DNA of 64,000 nt from Bacteroidota bacterium (GTDB lineage Bacteria; Bacteroidota; Bacteroidia; Flavobacteriales; Flavobacteriaceae): positions 100,531 to 164,530 of the forward strand of contig JAEWJM010000030.1 in the NCBI GenBank assembly GCA_023386585.1. The letters are read 5' to 3'. The position numbers and the translations under genes are program-made. Of this stretch, positions 45,197 through 52,458 are shown piece after piece. Under the pieces are notes generated by a model. That model was not told where the DNA came from and ran no database searches. It saw nothing but the letters and a program-made list of their open reading frames with translations. Numbering within the stretch: the stretch's first letter is position 1; each line of letters starts with the position of its first letter.

Positions 45197-45379
45197 GTTT
45201 CATCGGTATCTGAATGCCTGTTTTTGTGCGAATTTTAGGATTTAGTTAAGGCTTAATGTGCTTAACTTTAGCCATCTGCGTGTTTTACTGATTTTTCACT
45301 TTGGAATGCTATTGCAAACTTGGTGATTCATTAGCTTCTCACGCAGTGGTAATTCATCAATAACTTTAAATGCGAACCT

Positions 45380-48085
45380 ATGAAAAGAAATTTACCCGGG
45401 ACCATCATTTCCCGTTTAGTGATGTTGTTGTTACTGACAACTTTTACTGCTATCGGCCAGACGGCCGGCTTCAATTCCACTTTTGTGGTCTTGAGTACCA
45501 ATGGAGGCCCAAATACCTACTACGATCTTCAGGCTGCTACAGCCAACACCGATTTTCAGGGTGCCAATCTTGGAACTTTCTGTGAAGGTGCTGCAAATGC
45601 CTTGGTTTTTCGTGGTGCCGAGCATAATGTTTATAAATGCGGCGGATGCGATCTCCAAAGTACGCGCCTTTACTATCGAATCTATTCCGGAACTCCTTCG
45701 GGATCATTTGTAAGCAACGACATTGGTTATTCTTCAGGAGGGGCAAATGGTTGCGGCGGCGAAGACCAGCAATGGAGCAAGACCGACTACAATACCGATC
45801 TTCTTGCCGGCCTCGCTCCCGGAACTTATACCCTTGAGGTCTATTCCGATGCCAGCACGAATTGCATGGGTACTGTATTCGCCAGTAACGGTGGCGCGAA
45901 TTATTCAGCAACCTTTACCGTCAATGCCAATGTAACGTATTATGCCGATGCCGACGGCGATGGTTTCGGTGAAGCAACCGAATCACAGGTTTCGTGTACG
46001 AGTGCTCCTTCTGGATACGTTACCAATTCGCTCGACTGCAACGACACGATCTGGTATTATGTAGACGATGACGGCGACGGATTCGGTTCGGATGAATTTT
46101 CTCCGTGCCAGGGTGTTCTGAACAGCGATGATTGTGACGACACGCTGCTGATGTACGCCGATAACGATGGCGACGGATTTGGCGCCGGACCATTTGTGCC
46201 TTGTGGTGTTTCCAATCAGGACGATTGCGACGATAACGTGGTCATGTATCTCGATGATGACAACGACGGATTTGGTTCCGATACCATGCTTGCGTGCGAT
46301 GGCGTGACCAACAGTGACGATTGCAATGATGCGGATGTACAATATGAAGATCTTGACGGCGACGGATATGGCTCTGAAATTTTTGCCGCCTGCGGCGTTC
46401 ATAATAACGACGACTGCGACGATACACAAGTCTTGTATGTCGATGACGATGGCGACGGCTTTGGAACCACTCAAACTGCTCCTTGCGGCGTAGCCAATAG
46501 TACTGATTGCGACGATACCTTGTTATTTTATGAGGATTTGGACGGAGACGGATTTGGATCGACAGTATTTGCGCCTTGCGGAGTTGCAAATCACGATGAT
46601 TGCAACGATAACGAAATTCAATACGCCGATGCTGACGGTGACGGATTCGGCGCCGGGCCAATGGTAGCCTGCGGCGTTCCAAACAACGCTGATTGTGATG
46701 ATACTGATCCGAACTTCCACGGCGCCTTCTCATTTTATGTTGACGCTGATGGTGACGGATACGGAAGCGGCGATCTTGTAAATAATCTCTGCGCACCTGA
46801 TGCCAATACGCCTCCGACAGGCTATTCGGTCAATAATACCGACTGTGCGCCGAACGACGCGGCGGTTAGTCCGGGCGCTCCAGAAATCTTGTACAACGGA
46901 CTCGACGAAAACTGCAACGGCCAGCTTGATGAAGGGTTCGAGATTACGACCACACTTGTTTCGCCGGCTTGCGGTTCGACATTGGCGGCAATAAATTCAC
47001 CAATTTCCGCGACAAGCATTCCAATGGCGACAGCGTATCGATTTGAAGTGACCAACCTTACCACAAATCAGGTGCAGACATTGGTGCGCGGACTTCAGTT
47101 TTTCAACCTGACTATGCTGCCGAGCTACGACTATGCAACAAGTTATTCGGTAAGGGTTGAGGTGCAACGCAACGGCGTATGGCTCGGATACTATGGAAAC
47201 TCGTGTACCATTTCGACACCGGCAATCCTGGCCCCGAATGGCGCCGCGCAGCTTAGTCCGTCACAGTGCGGCGCGACATTGTCGAGTTTGTCAACGCTCA
47301 TTTCCACAACAAGCCTTGCGGGAGTTACCGGCTACCGTTTCCGGGTGACGAATTTGACCGATCCGACGGCACCGAACCAGGTACAGGTAATCGACCGCCC
47401 GCTGCAGTGGTTCAACCTGCCGATGTTGTCCACATATAATTATGGAACTACATACATGATCGAAGTTGCGATGAGAACCAATGGCAACTATTCGGGATAC
47501 GGCAACCCTTGTACCGTAACGACACCTGCTGTCCCAGGCTTGGTAGAGTGCGGTGGAATAGTGGCTTCACCGACTACAAATGTTCACACTGTCAGTTTGG
47601 CGAAAGTTACGATGTACCGGTTTGAAATCGTAAACAACACTACCAGCGAGATTACTGTCTTAGAGCGACCATTACATTGGTTCTCCTTTAGCGACGTGCC
47701 GAATTACAGTCCAAATGCCAGCTACAACGTTCGTGTGAGCCTGATGTCAAGCGGAAACTATTCGCCTTACGGACCGGCCTGTACGATTACTTCACCTGCG
47801 ATTGCACGTCCTGAAACCGCTGTTGAGGGCAAACCAATCCCGCTTATTGCGACAGGATATCCGAACCCGTTCTCTGCAAATTTTGCTATCGATATCCGGA
47901 CTACGTCTGAAAATCCGTTATCGGTCAGGGTTTATGATATGACAGGACGTATTCTTGAGCATAGGAATGTCAACGTTTCCGATATGGAAACACTTCAACT
48001 CGGCGACAGCTATCCTTCGGGTGTTTATAATGTGATCGTTACCCAAGGGCGCGATGTGCAGACTCTGCGAATGATTAAACGATAG
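45380..48085 (+). CDS. Secreted adhesin-like protein with nine calcium-loop repeats and T9SS type A sorting domain
   Basis: 901 residues. Signal peptide to about residue 27 (MKRNLPGTIISRLVMLLLLT start). Residues 28-185 form a cysteine-containing N-terminal domain not recognised by name (GGPNTYYDLQAATANTDFQG; GTPSGSFVSND; GLAPGTYTLEVYSDAS). Residues about 187-522 hold nine DxDxDGDGFG-type loops, seven of them in strict 31-residue units, each with a PCG and a DCDD cysteine, ending in the MopE motif ILYNGLDENCNGQLDEG. Then three modules of about 95 residues (527-812) and a type A sorting domain (826-901, YPNPFSANFAID to LRMIKR). The loops should bind calcium and stiffen the stalk. The modules and tail are paralogous to the preceding gene. 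Confidence 0.86.
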   Translation: MKRNLPGTIISRLVMLLLLTTFTAIGQTAGFNSTFVVLSTNGGPNTYYDLQAATANTDFQGANLGTFCEGAANALVFRGAEHNVYKCGGCDLQSTRLYYRIYSGTPSGSFVSNDIGYSSGGANGCGGEDQQWSKTDYNTDLLAGLAPGTYTLEVYSDASTNCMGTVFASNGGANYSATFTVNANVTYYADADGDGFGEATESQVSCTSAPSGYVTNSLDCNDTIWYYVDDDGDGFGSDEFSPCQGVLNSDDCDDTLLMYADNDGDGFGAGPFVPCGVSNQDDCDDNVVMYLDDDNDGFGSDTMLACDGVTNSDDCNDADVQYEDLDGDGYGSEIFAACGVHNNDDCDDTQVLYVDDDGDGFGTTQTAPCGVANSTDCDDTLLFYEDLDGDGFGSTVFAPCGVANHDDCNDNEIQYADADGDGFGAGPMVACGVPNNADCDDTDPNFHGAFSFYVDADGDGYGSGDLVNNLCAPDANTPPTGYSVNNTDCAPNDAAVSPGAPEILYNGLDENCNGQLDEGFEITTTLVSPACGSTLAAINSPISATSIPMATAYRFEVTNLTTNQVQTLVRGLQFFNLTMLPSYDYATSYSVRVEVQRNGVWLGYYGNSCTISTPAILAPNGAAQLSPSQCGATLSSLSTLISTTSLAGVTGYRFRVTNLTDPTAPNQVQVIDRPLQWFNLPMLSTYNYGTTYMIEVAMRTNGNYSGYGNPCTVTTPAVPGLVECGGIVASPTTNVHTVSLAKVTMYRFEIVNNTTSEITVLERPLHWFSFSDVPNYSPNASYNVRVSLMSSGNYSPYGPACTITSPAIARPETAVEGKPIPLIATGYPNPFSANFAIDIRTTSENPLSVRVYDMTGRILEHRNVNVSDMETLQLGDSYPSGVYNVIVTQGRDVQTLRMIKR
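46053..46703 (+). repeat. Seven 93-bp tandem units encoding calcium-binding loops
   Basis: The GGCGACGGATT-like core recurs at about 46077, 46170, 46263, 46356, 46449, 46542 and 46635, a constant step of 93 bases, in frame with the 901-residue protein. Units differ in third positions and in the alternating VDDDGD, EDLDGD and ADADGD loops, so they are not recent exact duplications. Confidence 0.8.
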
Positions 48086-48104
48086 GTTAATATTAATTCA
48101 ATTG

Positions 48105-48130
48105 AAGCCCCTTTCGAGGGGCTTTTTTTT
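48105..48130 (+). terminator. Terminator of the 901-residue adhesin gene
   Basis: AAGCCCC (48105-48111), loop TTTCGA, GGGGCTT (48118-48124), then T-tract: the same hairpin as at 45169. Confidence 0.92.
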
Positions 48131-48478
48131 GTGCTTTAGAATAAAGGAAATCTTTCTTTGCAGGATAATGTTTCAGCTTTCCCGGGTCGATTAGTTTTAG
48201 TTGGAAACGACAGTCAGCTCATGCAACCTTCTGTCACACTTGATCCATTAACGTTATTGAAAGATTGGACTCGCTGAATCTCGCACACTCGATTTGGTGT
48301 CAATACAAAAGAAGAAGATGTTTTTTACTTTTTGCCTTCTGCAAAAAGTAACCAAAAAATATTGGTTATCCTATTCTGCGCATAAGAATTACCTTATATA
48401 ATTGATAATTACGCGTGTTTTATCGGTGTTTTATGTATTTTGTCTGGTTTTCTTTGAACGCAATACCATTTCATTCCT
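48131..48478. other. Intergenic region with a hairpin of the CTTTTTG family
   Basis: No gene. A perfect 11-base stem TTACTTTTTGC (48325-48335) with GCAAAAAGTAA (48341-48351) is preceded by AATACAAAAGAAGAAG; both pieces recur in the repeat mosaic at 50.1-50.8 kb. The rest is AT-rich. Confidence 0.5.
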
Positions 48479-48486
48479 TACATTTG
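48479..48486 (+). promoter_or_regulatory. -7 box of the gene at 48507
   Basis: TACATTTG, with TTTG at 48453-48456 (22 bases upstream). Predicted start about 48490 and a leader of about 17 nt; it supports the ATG at 48507 over the longer open frame. Confidence 0.5.
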
Positions 48487-48506
48487 CACCGCAAAAACGC
48501 AACATC

Positions 48507-48812
48507 ATGCGAATTAAATTTACTGCCGGGAATTCTACCAATTACGTCCTGGCAATCGAGTGGAAGTCTTTATACAAATACCAATCACAACTCATTTGTG
48601 TATCGACCGGCGAAATAGTAGAATATGTGGATTCCTCGCCAATGCAATCAATACTTAAAGCCAAATATATATTGGGTTTAAAAGGATTGTCGGTCTTAAG
48701 CGTTGATTCGATTGTGGAATACCTTAACCCGATCAATGAAGTCCTGGACGCCGTTTCGCAGCTTGCCGAAAATGCCGAAGTCGACTTTGATCGCTTTGAA
48801 TACGCCAGCTAA
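48507..48812 (+). CDS. Small conserved-looking protein of unknown function
   Basis: 101 residues from the ATG at 48507. I do not recognise it. No signal peptide or membrane helix; sequence is mixed alpha/beta with MRIKFTAGNSTNYVLAIEWK, a tyrosine-rich SLYKYQSQLICVSTGE and an acidic C-terminus (LAENAEVDFDRFEYAS). Codon choice resembles the neighbours. It stands alone between the adhesin genes and a convergent TPR gene, with a good -7 box in front and no terminator recognised behind; only 32 bases separate its stop from the end of the convergent gene. A longer frame to 48402 is open but lies upstream of the promoter. Confidence 0.6.
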   Translation: MRIKFTAGNSTNYVLAIEWKSLYKYQSQLICVSTGEIVEYVDSSPMQSILKAKYILGLKGLSVLSVDSIVEYLNPINEVLDAVSQLAENAEVDFDRFEYAS

Positions 48813-48844
48813 AGCAGATCGTACAAAGCTGCCGCTTCGAATGC

Positions 48845-49528
48845 CTACTTCTTCCTGTTGGCGAACATCTCCATGATTTTGGCCGCCTTGTCGGTTTGAT
48901 GAAGTGAAGTCAGCGCTTGGGCATAATGGTAAAAATACGCCTCGTCGAGGTCCGTCGTCTGCTCGAACAGCACCGCATACCATTTGGCCGCCGCTTCCAG
49001 GTTTCCGTCAAAAAAACGACTGTTGGCAACGCGCTTGAGCATGTCAACCGACTTGTAGCCCTTACTTAAAATCCGCTCGTACGTGTCGGTGAAATTGATA
49101 TACGCGTAAACCTTTTCGTTTTTTGCGGAAGCTGCTTCAATCTTCTCGGGAAACTGTACAGGCGTGAAATTGACTACCGCCGCCGGCTTTTCGTAATTGA
49201 TTGCAACGTCTGCCGTCTTGATCTCTACAGCGGCCGACTTTATCTTGGCCTTGCCGTATTTAGGGATGATCCGCCGCGTGTTTCCTTCGCCGAGATTATT
49301 AGTACTCACAAGGTTGATGTCGGATACATTGTAAGTCGTAACGCGTCCGCCGAACGGCATGTTGATGCGTTCTTCCACGTAATACGATACAACTACGCGG
49401 TCGCTATGGGATATCATCGATTCAACATCGGAGCGGGAGTAGGCCATGGCGAGATCGCTGTTCTGGGCCATCAGGCCAACTGAAAATAAACTCGCAATTG
49501 CAATGAAAAACGGGGCATGTCTTTTCAT
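48845..49528 (-). CDS. Secreted tetratricopeptide-like protein, resembling the N-terminal half of OmpA-family TPR proteins
   Basis: 227 residues from the ATG at 49528; a longer frame begins at 49555 but the chosen start gives a good signal peptide (MKRHAPFFIAIASLFSVGLMAQ). After a beta-rich stretch (about 25-145) comes a TPR-like segment (about 150-225): INFTDTYERILSKGYKSVDMLKRVAN, then ANSRFFDGNLEAAAKWYAVL and YFYHYAQALTSLHQTDKAAKIM. The same string of motifs (ERI..KGYKSVD, AAKWY, YYYRYAQTLK) opens the large flavobacterial OmpA/PorE-like proteins, which go on with a propeller and an OmpA domain; here the protein stops after the TPR part. It is either an independent family member or a truncated one. 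Confidence 0.72.
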   Translation of the reverse strand: MKRHAPFFIAIASLFSVGLMAQNSDLAMAYSRSDVESMISHSDRVVVSYYVEERINMPFGGRVTTYNVSDINLVSTNNLGEGNTRRIIPKYGKAKIKSAAVEIKTADVAINYEKPAAVVNFTPVQFPEKIEAASAKNEKVYAYINFTDTYERILSKGYKSVDMLKRVANSRFFDGNLEAAAKWYAVLFEQTTDLDEAYFYHYAQALTSLHQTDKAAKIMEMFANRKK

Positions 49529-49780
49529 GGTAATTTCATTTAGGTGCTGCAACACTAAGTTGCATAGGCGAATTTACCACGGCCAAAAGGCTGCCTGATT
49601 AACTTTTCTATAAATAGCGCCAAAAAATCGATTATCCACAAGCGGCGGTTTCCTTACCGATTTTAATTGCAGTACATCGGCAACAGAAATACCGGAATTC
49701 TCATAAAATGTAATTTATCGGCAAAAATCGGTGGTCATTTATCGGCTTTTTTTGCATTAATCGCAAAAAGACGTCGAAGC

Positions 49781-49891
49781 TTAAGGTTGAAAGCTCAAGG
49801 CACAAGGCGCAAGGCGCAAGGTTCAGGGCGCAAGGCTCAGGGCTCAAAGCGACAAGCCTTAAGCTATAAGCTTTATAGTTTTAAGTTAAAA
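49781..49891 (+). repeat. Heptad-periodic repeat block 1
   Basis: Reads as degenerate 7-base units: AAGCTCA, AGGCACA, AGGCGCA, AGGCGCA, AGGTTCA, GGGCGCA, AGGCTCA, GGGCTCA, then drifting to AAGCCTT, AAGCTAT, AAGCTTT. Consensus near AGGCTCA. Confidence 0.8.
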
Positions 49892-49952
49892 CTGCAATCG
49901 CCGTTGGATGGTCGTTACTTCTAAGCAGTAGCTGTGCTCCTTTAAAGTTCAT

Positions 49953-50035
49953 GGCGCAAGGCTCAGGGCTCAAGGCGCAAGGCTCAGGGCTCAAAGCGAC
50001 AAGCCTTAAGCTATAAGCCTTAAGTTTTAAGCCAA
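49953..50035 (+). repeat. Heptad-periodic repeat block 2
   Basis: Same 7-base units (GGCGCAA, GGCTCAG, GGCTCAA and so on) ending in the same CAAAGCGACAAGCCTTAAGC phrase as block 1, so blocks 1 and 2 with about 60 bases downstream form one direct repeat. Confidence 0.78.
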
Positions 50036-50153
50036 AACTGCAACCGCCGTTGAAAGTGAATGTTTCTAAGCAGTAGCTTTGCTCCTTCAAAGACCTAAAG
50101 ACTCTCGTTTCCGTCGTCCGCGGCCAGACAAAGTAGAAAGAAAAATTTGTTCT

Positions 50154-50417
50154 TTTCTTTTGTCTTGATACAAAAGAAACAAAAAATCAAGTCTGCATAT
50201 CTTCCGCTTAAAAACTACGTCACGATTCTTCCGTCGCGACCCAAGCCGCTCGCCAAGGTTGATCAAACTTTGAAGTTATGGGAACTATGTTGCAATATTA
50301 CAGCCTTTGCCTGCCGGATGGCTCGACTTCAGGATCGCTTTCCGTCGGCGAACGCGCAATCCTTCCTTGTTTTTCTACGCGAAACCTATGATGACGGAGC
50401 GGCCACCGCCGGTGATG
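50154..50417 (+). repeat. Large direct repeat, copy 1
   Basis: Begins with the hairpin TTTCTTTTGT-CTTGAT-ACAAAAGAAA (50154-50179), then ATCAAGTCTGCATATCTTCC, CGCGACCCAAGCCGCTCGCC, TTACAGCCTTTGCCTGCCGG and ATGATGACGGAGCGGCCACC. Copy 2 (50722-50992) has the same phrases in the same order with scattered differences and small indels. Confidence 0.8.
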
Positions 50418-50499
50418 AATAATCTTTTCAATCAAAGAAAGATTTTCCATTGTAGCGGAATGCTGCAGCTCCCGGCATATTATTTATTCCGTCGAAAAA

Positions 50500-50640
50500 C
50501 CAGCCGTGCTTTGAGCGTCGGGCAGCGGGAGCGATCCTGAAGTCGAGCCTTGATACAAGGCAATGCATGATCATGGGAAAGGCTCCCCACAGCAGTACGC
50601 TGATCAGGCTTGGCGAGCGGCTTGGGTCGCGATACGGAAA
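50500..50640 (-). repeat. Inverted copy of parts of the large repeat
   Basis: CTGATCAGGCTTGGCGAGCG and GGCTTGGGTCGCGA (50590-50623) are the reverse complement of the CGCGACCCAAGCC...GATCA phrase in both direct copies, and GAGCGATCCTGAAGTCGAGC (50528-50547) is the reverse complement of 50321-50340. Confidence 0.7.
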
Positions 50641-50721
50641 GCGCGGCTTGGCTTTACAGGAAAAAATAATCGAGCCTTGACTTTTTGGTTCTTTTGTGTC
50701 AAGACAAAAGAAGAAAGAATT

Positions 50722-50992
50722 TTACTTTTTTTCTTGATAAAAAAAGTAACAAAAAAATCAAGTCTCGCATATCTTCCGCTTAAAAACTACATCAGGATTT
50801 CTTGCATCGCGACCCAAGCCGCTCGCCAAGGCTGATCAAACTTTGAAGTTGCCAGCACATTTTTCCATTATTACAGCCTTTGCCTGCCGGATGGCTCGTC
50901 TCGTGGATCGCTCTCCTTTGGCCCAGGCGCAAATCCTTCCTTGTTTTTCTACGCGAAACCTATGATGACGCAGCGGCCACCGCCGTTGAGGT
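50722..50992 (+). repeat. Large direct repeat, copy 2
   Basis: Starts with hairpin TTACTTTTTTT-CTTGAT-AAAAAAAGTAA (50722-50749) and follows copy 1 phrase by phrase to ATGATGACGCAGCGGCCACC. A further hairpin TTCTTTTGT/ACAAAAGAA (50689-50712) precedes it. Confidence 0.8.
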
Positions 50993-51161
50993 TTGTTTCT
51001 TGTAAATCGGCAGCTTTCATTCTTCAAAGACTGAAACACGTCGTTTCCGTTCTCCGCGGCATTCTTTTTCATCACGTAGATTTTCAAGCTGCGGCCGCAC
51101 TATGGTAATCACGAAGTTTTCCAAGAAACAGCCAGCCGCAAAAGTCGAGCCCTGCAAAGCC

Positions 51162-51232
51162 GTAGGCTCTAGGCTGTAGGCTATAAGCTCAAGGCACAAG
51201 GCACAAGGCTCAGGGCGCTGGGCTCAAAGCCG
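51162..51232 (+). repeat. Heptad-periodic repeat block 3
   Basis: Units TAGGCTC, TAGGCTG, TAGGCTA, TAAGCTC, AAGGCAC, AAGGCAC, AAGGCTC, AGGGCGC, TGGGCTC in strict 7-base step. Confidence 0.8.
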
Positions 51233-51311
51233 GAGCAGCCTCCGCCGTTGAAGGTTCTTTCTTCAATGTTTCTGCACCATCATAGCATTGAACATTGTCG
51301 TTACCGTCCTT

Positions 51312-51340
51312 CAAACCTCAAACCTGAAACCTCAAACCTT
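51312..51340 (+). repeat. Heptad repeat block 4, AAACCTC type
   Basis: AAACCTC, AAACCTG, AAACCTC, AAACCTT: four 7-base units with a different consensus from the AGGCTCA blocks. Confidence 0.8.
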
Positions 51341-51380
51341 TTTCCTGTGCGAAACATATGATGACGAAGCGGCCACCGCC

Positions 51381-51440
51381 TCAGGCCCAAGGCTTAGGGT
51401 TCAGGGTTCAGGGCTCGGGGCGCAAGGCTCAAAGCTCAAC
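51381..51440 (+). repeat. Heptad-periodic repeat block 5
   Basis: Units AGGCCCA, AGGCTTA, GGGTTCA, GGGTTCA, GGGCTCG, GGGCGCA, AGGCTCA, AAGCTCA in 7-base step. Confidence 0.8.
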
Positions 51441-51477
51441 ATATGATGAAGCGGCCGCGGCCTTAAAAAAGATTTTT

Positions 51478-51507
51478 ACCAAAAAAAAGCCACCATTACG
51501 GCAGCTT
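51478..51507 (-). terminator. Terminator of the minus-strand T9SS cargo gene
   Basis: On the minus strand AAGCTGCC (51507-51500) pairs with GGTGGCTT (51494-51487) with two G-T pairs, loop of 5, followed by eight T residues. Confidence 0.75.
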
Positions 51508-51537
51508 CTTTTTTCGCAGATAAAATATCTCTTTTCC

Positions 51538-52458
51538 TTATTGTATTACCAGCTTTTTGGTCAGGCCGGTTGCAGTCTTCACGAAGTAAACTCCGGGAGT
51601 GAACTCCGATGCATCGAGGGACTGCACTGCTTTTGCGCTCTTAACCAGTTTGCCGTTGACATCATAAACGGTAATGTCCTGCATGTCGCTCAGCTGGATC
51701 AGTTGGTTAGTGCGCGCCGGGTTTGGAGACAACGCGAATGGCCTGTTGCCTTCAAAGTGTGCCACGCCAAGGGTTGTTGCTGCAAGAACGTTTACCATAT
51801 CAAAACGAACCGTTCCGGTGCCGTCATAAGTTGAAGTCGAACGTGCTGCAAGGTAATCTCCGGCAGTCGGGTCGAATGCCGCAACGATGCGGATCGCAAC
51901 ATTTGCATTGTTGTCGAGTGCGCTCACTCCGGAAAGATCTACAGTTCTTCCATTGTACCACGTATCACCGGTTCCGGTTGGAGCCGGAGTAACCGTAAAC
52001 GACTGTGCATCGATCCATACCGGCGACGATGCAGTCCTGTCGGTTGTGTATTGTACTACATAATTGTTTGCAGCCTTGTTGCTCAGCCTTTGTTCGAAGT
52101 TAAAGCTGATGTCGGCATACCCAACGGTGCTCACGTTAAATTGCACACCTGCAGTTTTATTTCCCGATCCGGGAGCCGGATAACCGGTAGTTTGCCAGGA
52201 ATAATTTGGTGGTGTAGTTGTTTCCGGGTCGGTTGCGCCTGTTGAGGTATTACCCGTATTCATTATCGAGGTAACTCCGCCAACCAGCATTGCGCTTCCG
52301 CTACCTGATGAAGGCAGTGGCGCCAACGCTCCGCCCGGAACCGTAGTGTCCGAAGTGCCGTTGAAATTCCATTGTGCCAAAGTCGCTTGCCCATAGGATG
52401 CAGCACTGAAAAGCAACCCCGCGAGTACCGACTTTACAATCATGTAATTTGTTTTCAT
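51538..52458 (-). CDS. Secreted protein with T9SS type A sorting domain
   Basis: 306 residues. Signal peptide MKTNYMIVKSVLAGLLFSAASYG; a second methionine at 6 is an alternative start. The body (about 25-230) is a beta-sandwich-like domain: QATLAQWNFNGTSDTTVPGG, YADISFNFEQRLSNKAANNYVVQY and VDLSGVSALDNNANVAIRIVAAFD, the pattern of jelly-roll domains seen at the start of many secreted Bacteroidota nucleases and hydrolases, but no catalytic domain follows. The type A sorting domain covers about 240-306 (FALSPNPARTNQLIQLS, TVYDVNGKLVKSA, FTPGVYFVKT). Exported by T9SS; function unknown. It has its own terminator and diverges from the 1755-residue adhesin gene. Confidence 0.85.
   Translation of the reverse strand: MKTNYMIVKSVLAGLLFSAASYGQATLAQWNFNGTSDTTVPGGALAPLPSSGSGSAMLVGGVTSIMNTGNTSTGATDPETTTPPNYSWQTTGYPAPGSGNKTAGVQFNVSTVGYADISFNFEQRLSNKAANNYVVQYTTDRTASSPVWIDAQSFTVTPAPTGTGDTWYNGRTVDLSGVSALDNNANVAIRIVAAFDPTAGDYLAARSTSTYDGTGTVRFDMVNVLAATTLGVAHFEGNRPFALSPNPARTNQLIQLSDMQDITVYDVNGKLVKSAKAVQSLDASEFTPGVYFVKTATGLTKKLVIQ

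Larger units (their letters stand above)
49556..51477. other. Two-kilobase gene-free repeat mosaic
   Basis: Open frames here are short, lack signal, promoter or family features, and run through repeats on both strands, so I call none a gene. The stretch is a mosaic of (1) heptad-periodic blocks, (2) a direct repeat of about 110 bases at 49840-49946 and 49990-50095, (3) a direct repeat of about 250 bases at 50164-50417 and 50733-50992, (4) an inverted copy of parts of it at 50500-50640, (5) several hairpins, and (6) four copies of a ATGATGACG..AGCGGCCACCGCC-like phrase (50389, 50961, 51358, 51442). Confidence 0.7.

Noticed and set aside
45983..46796. Long minus-strand frames opposite the calcium-loop repeats
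   Set aside because: Shadow frames kept open by the regular GAC/GGC-rich repeat; no start signals or family features.
49667..51834. Short plus-strand frames at 49667, 50147, 50307, 50563 and 51358
   Set aside because: They run through the repeat mosaic (and in the last case antisense to the T9SS cargo gene), have no RBS, promoter or domain features and shared pieces only because the DNA is repeated.
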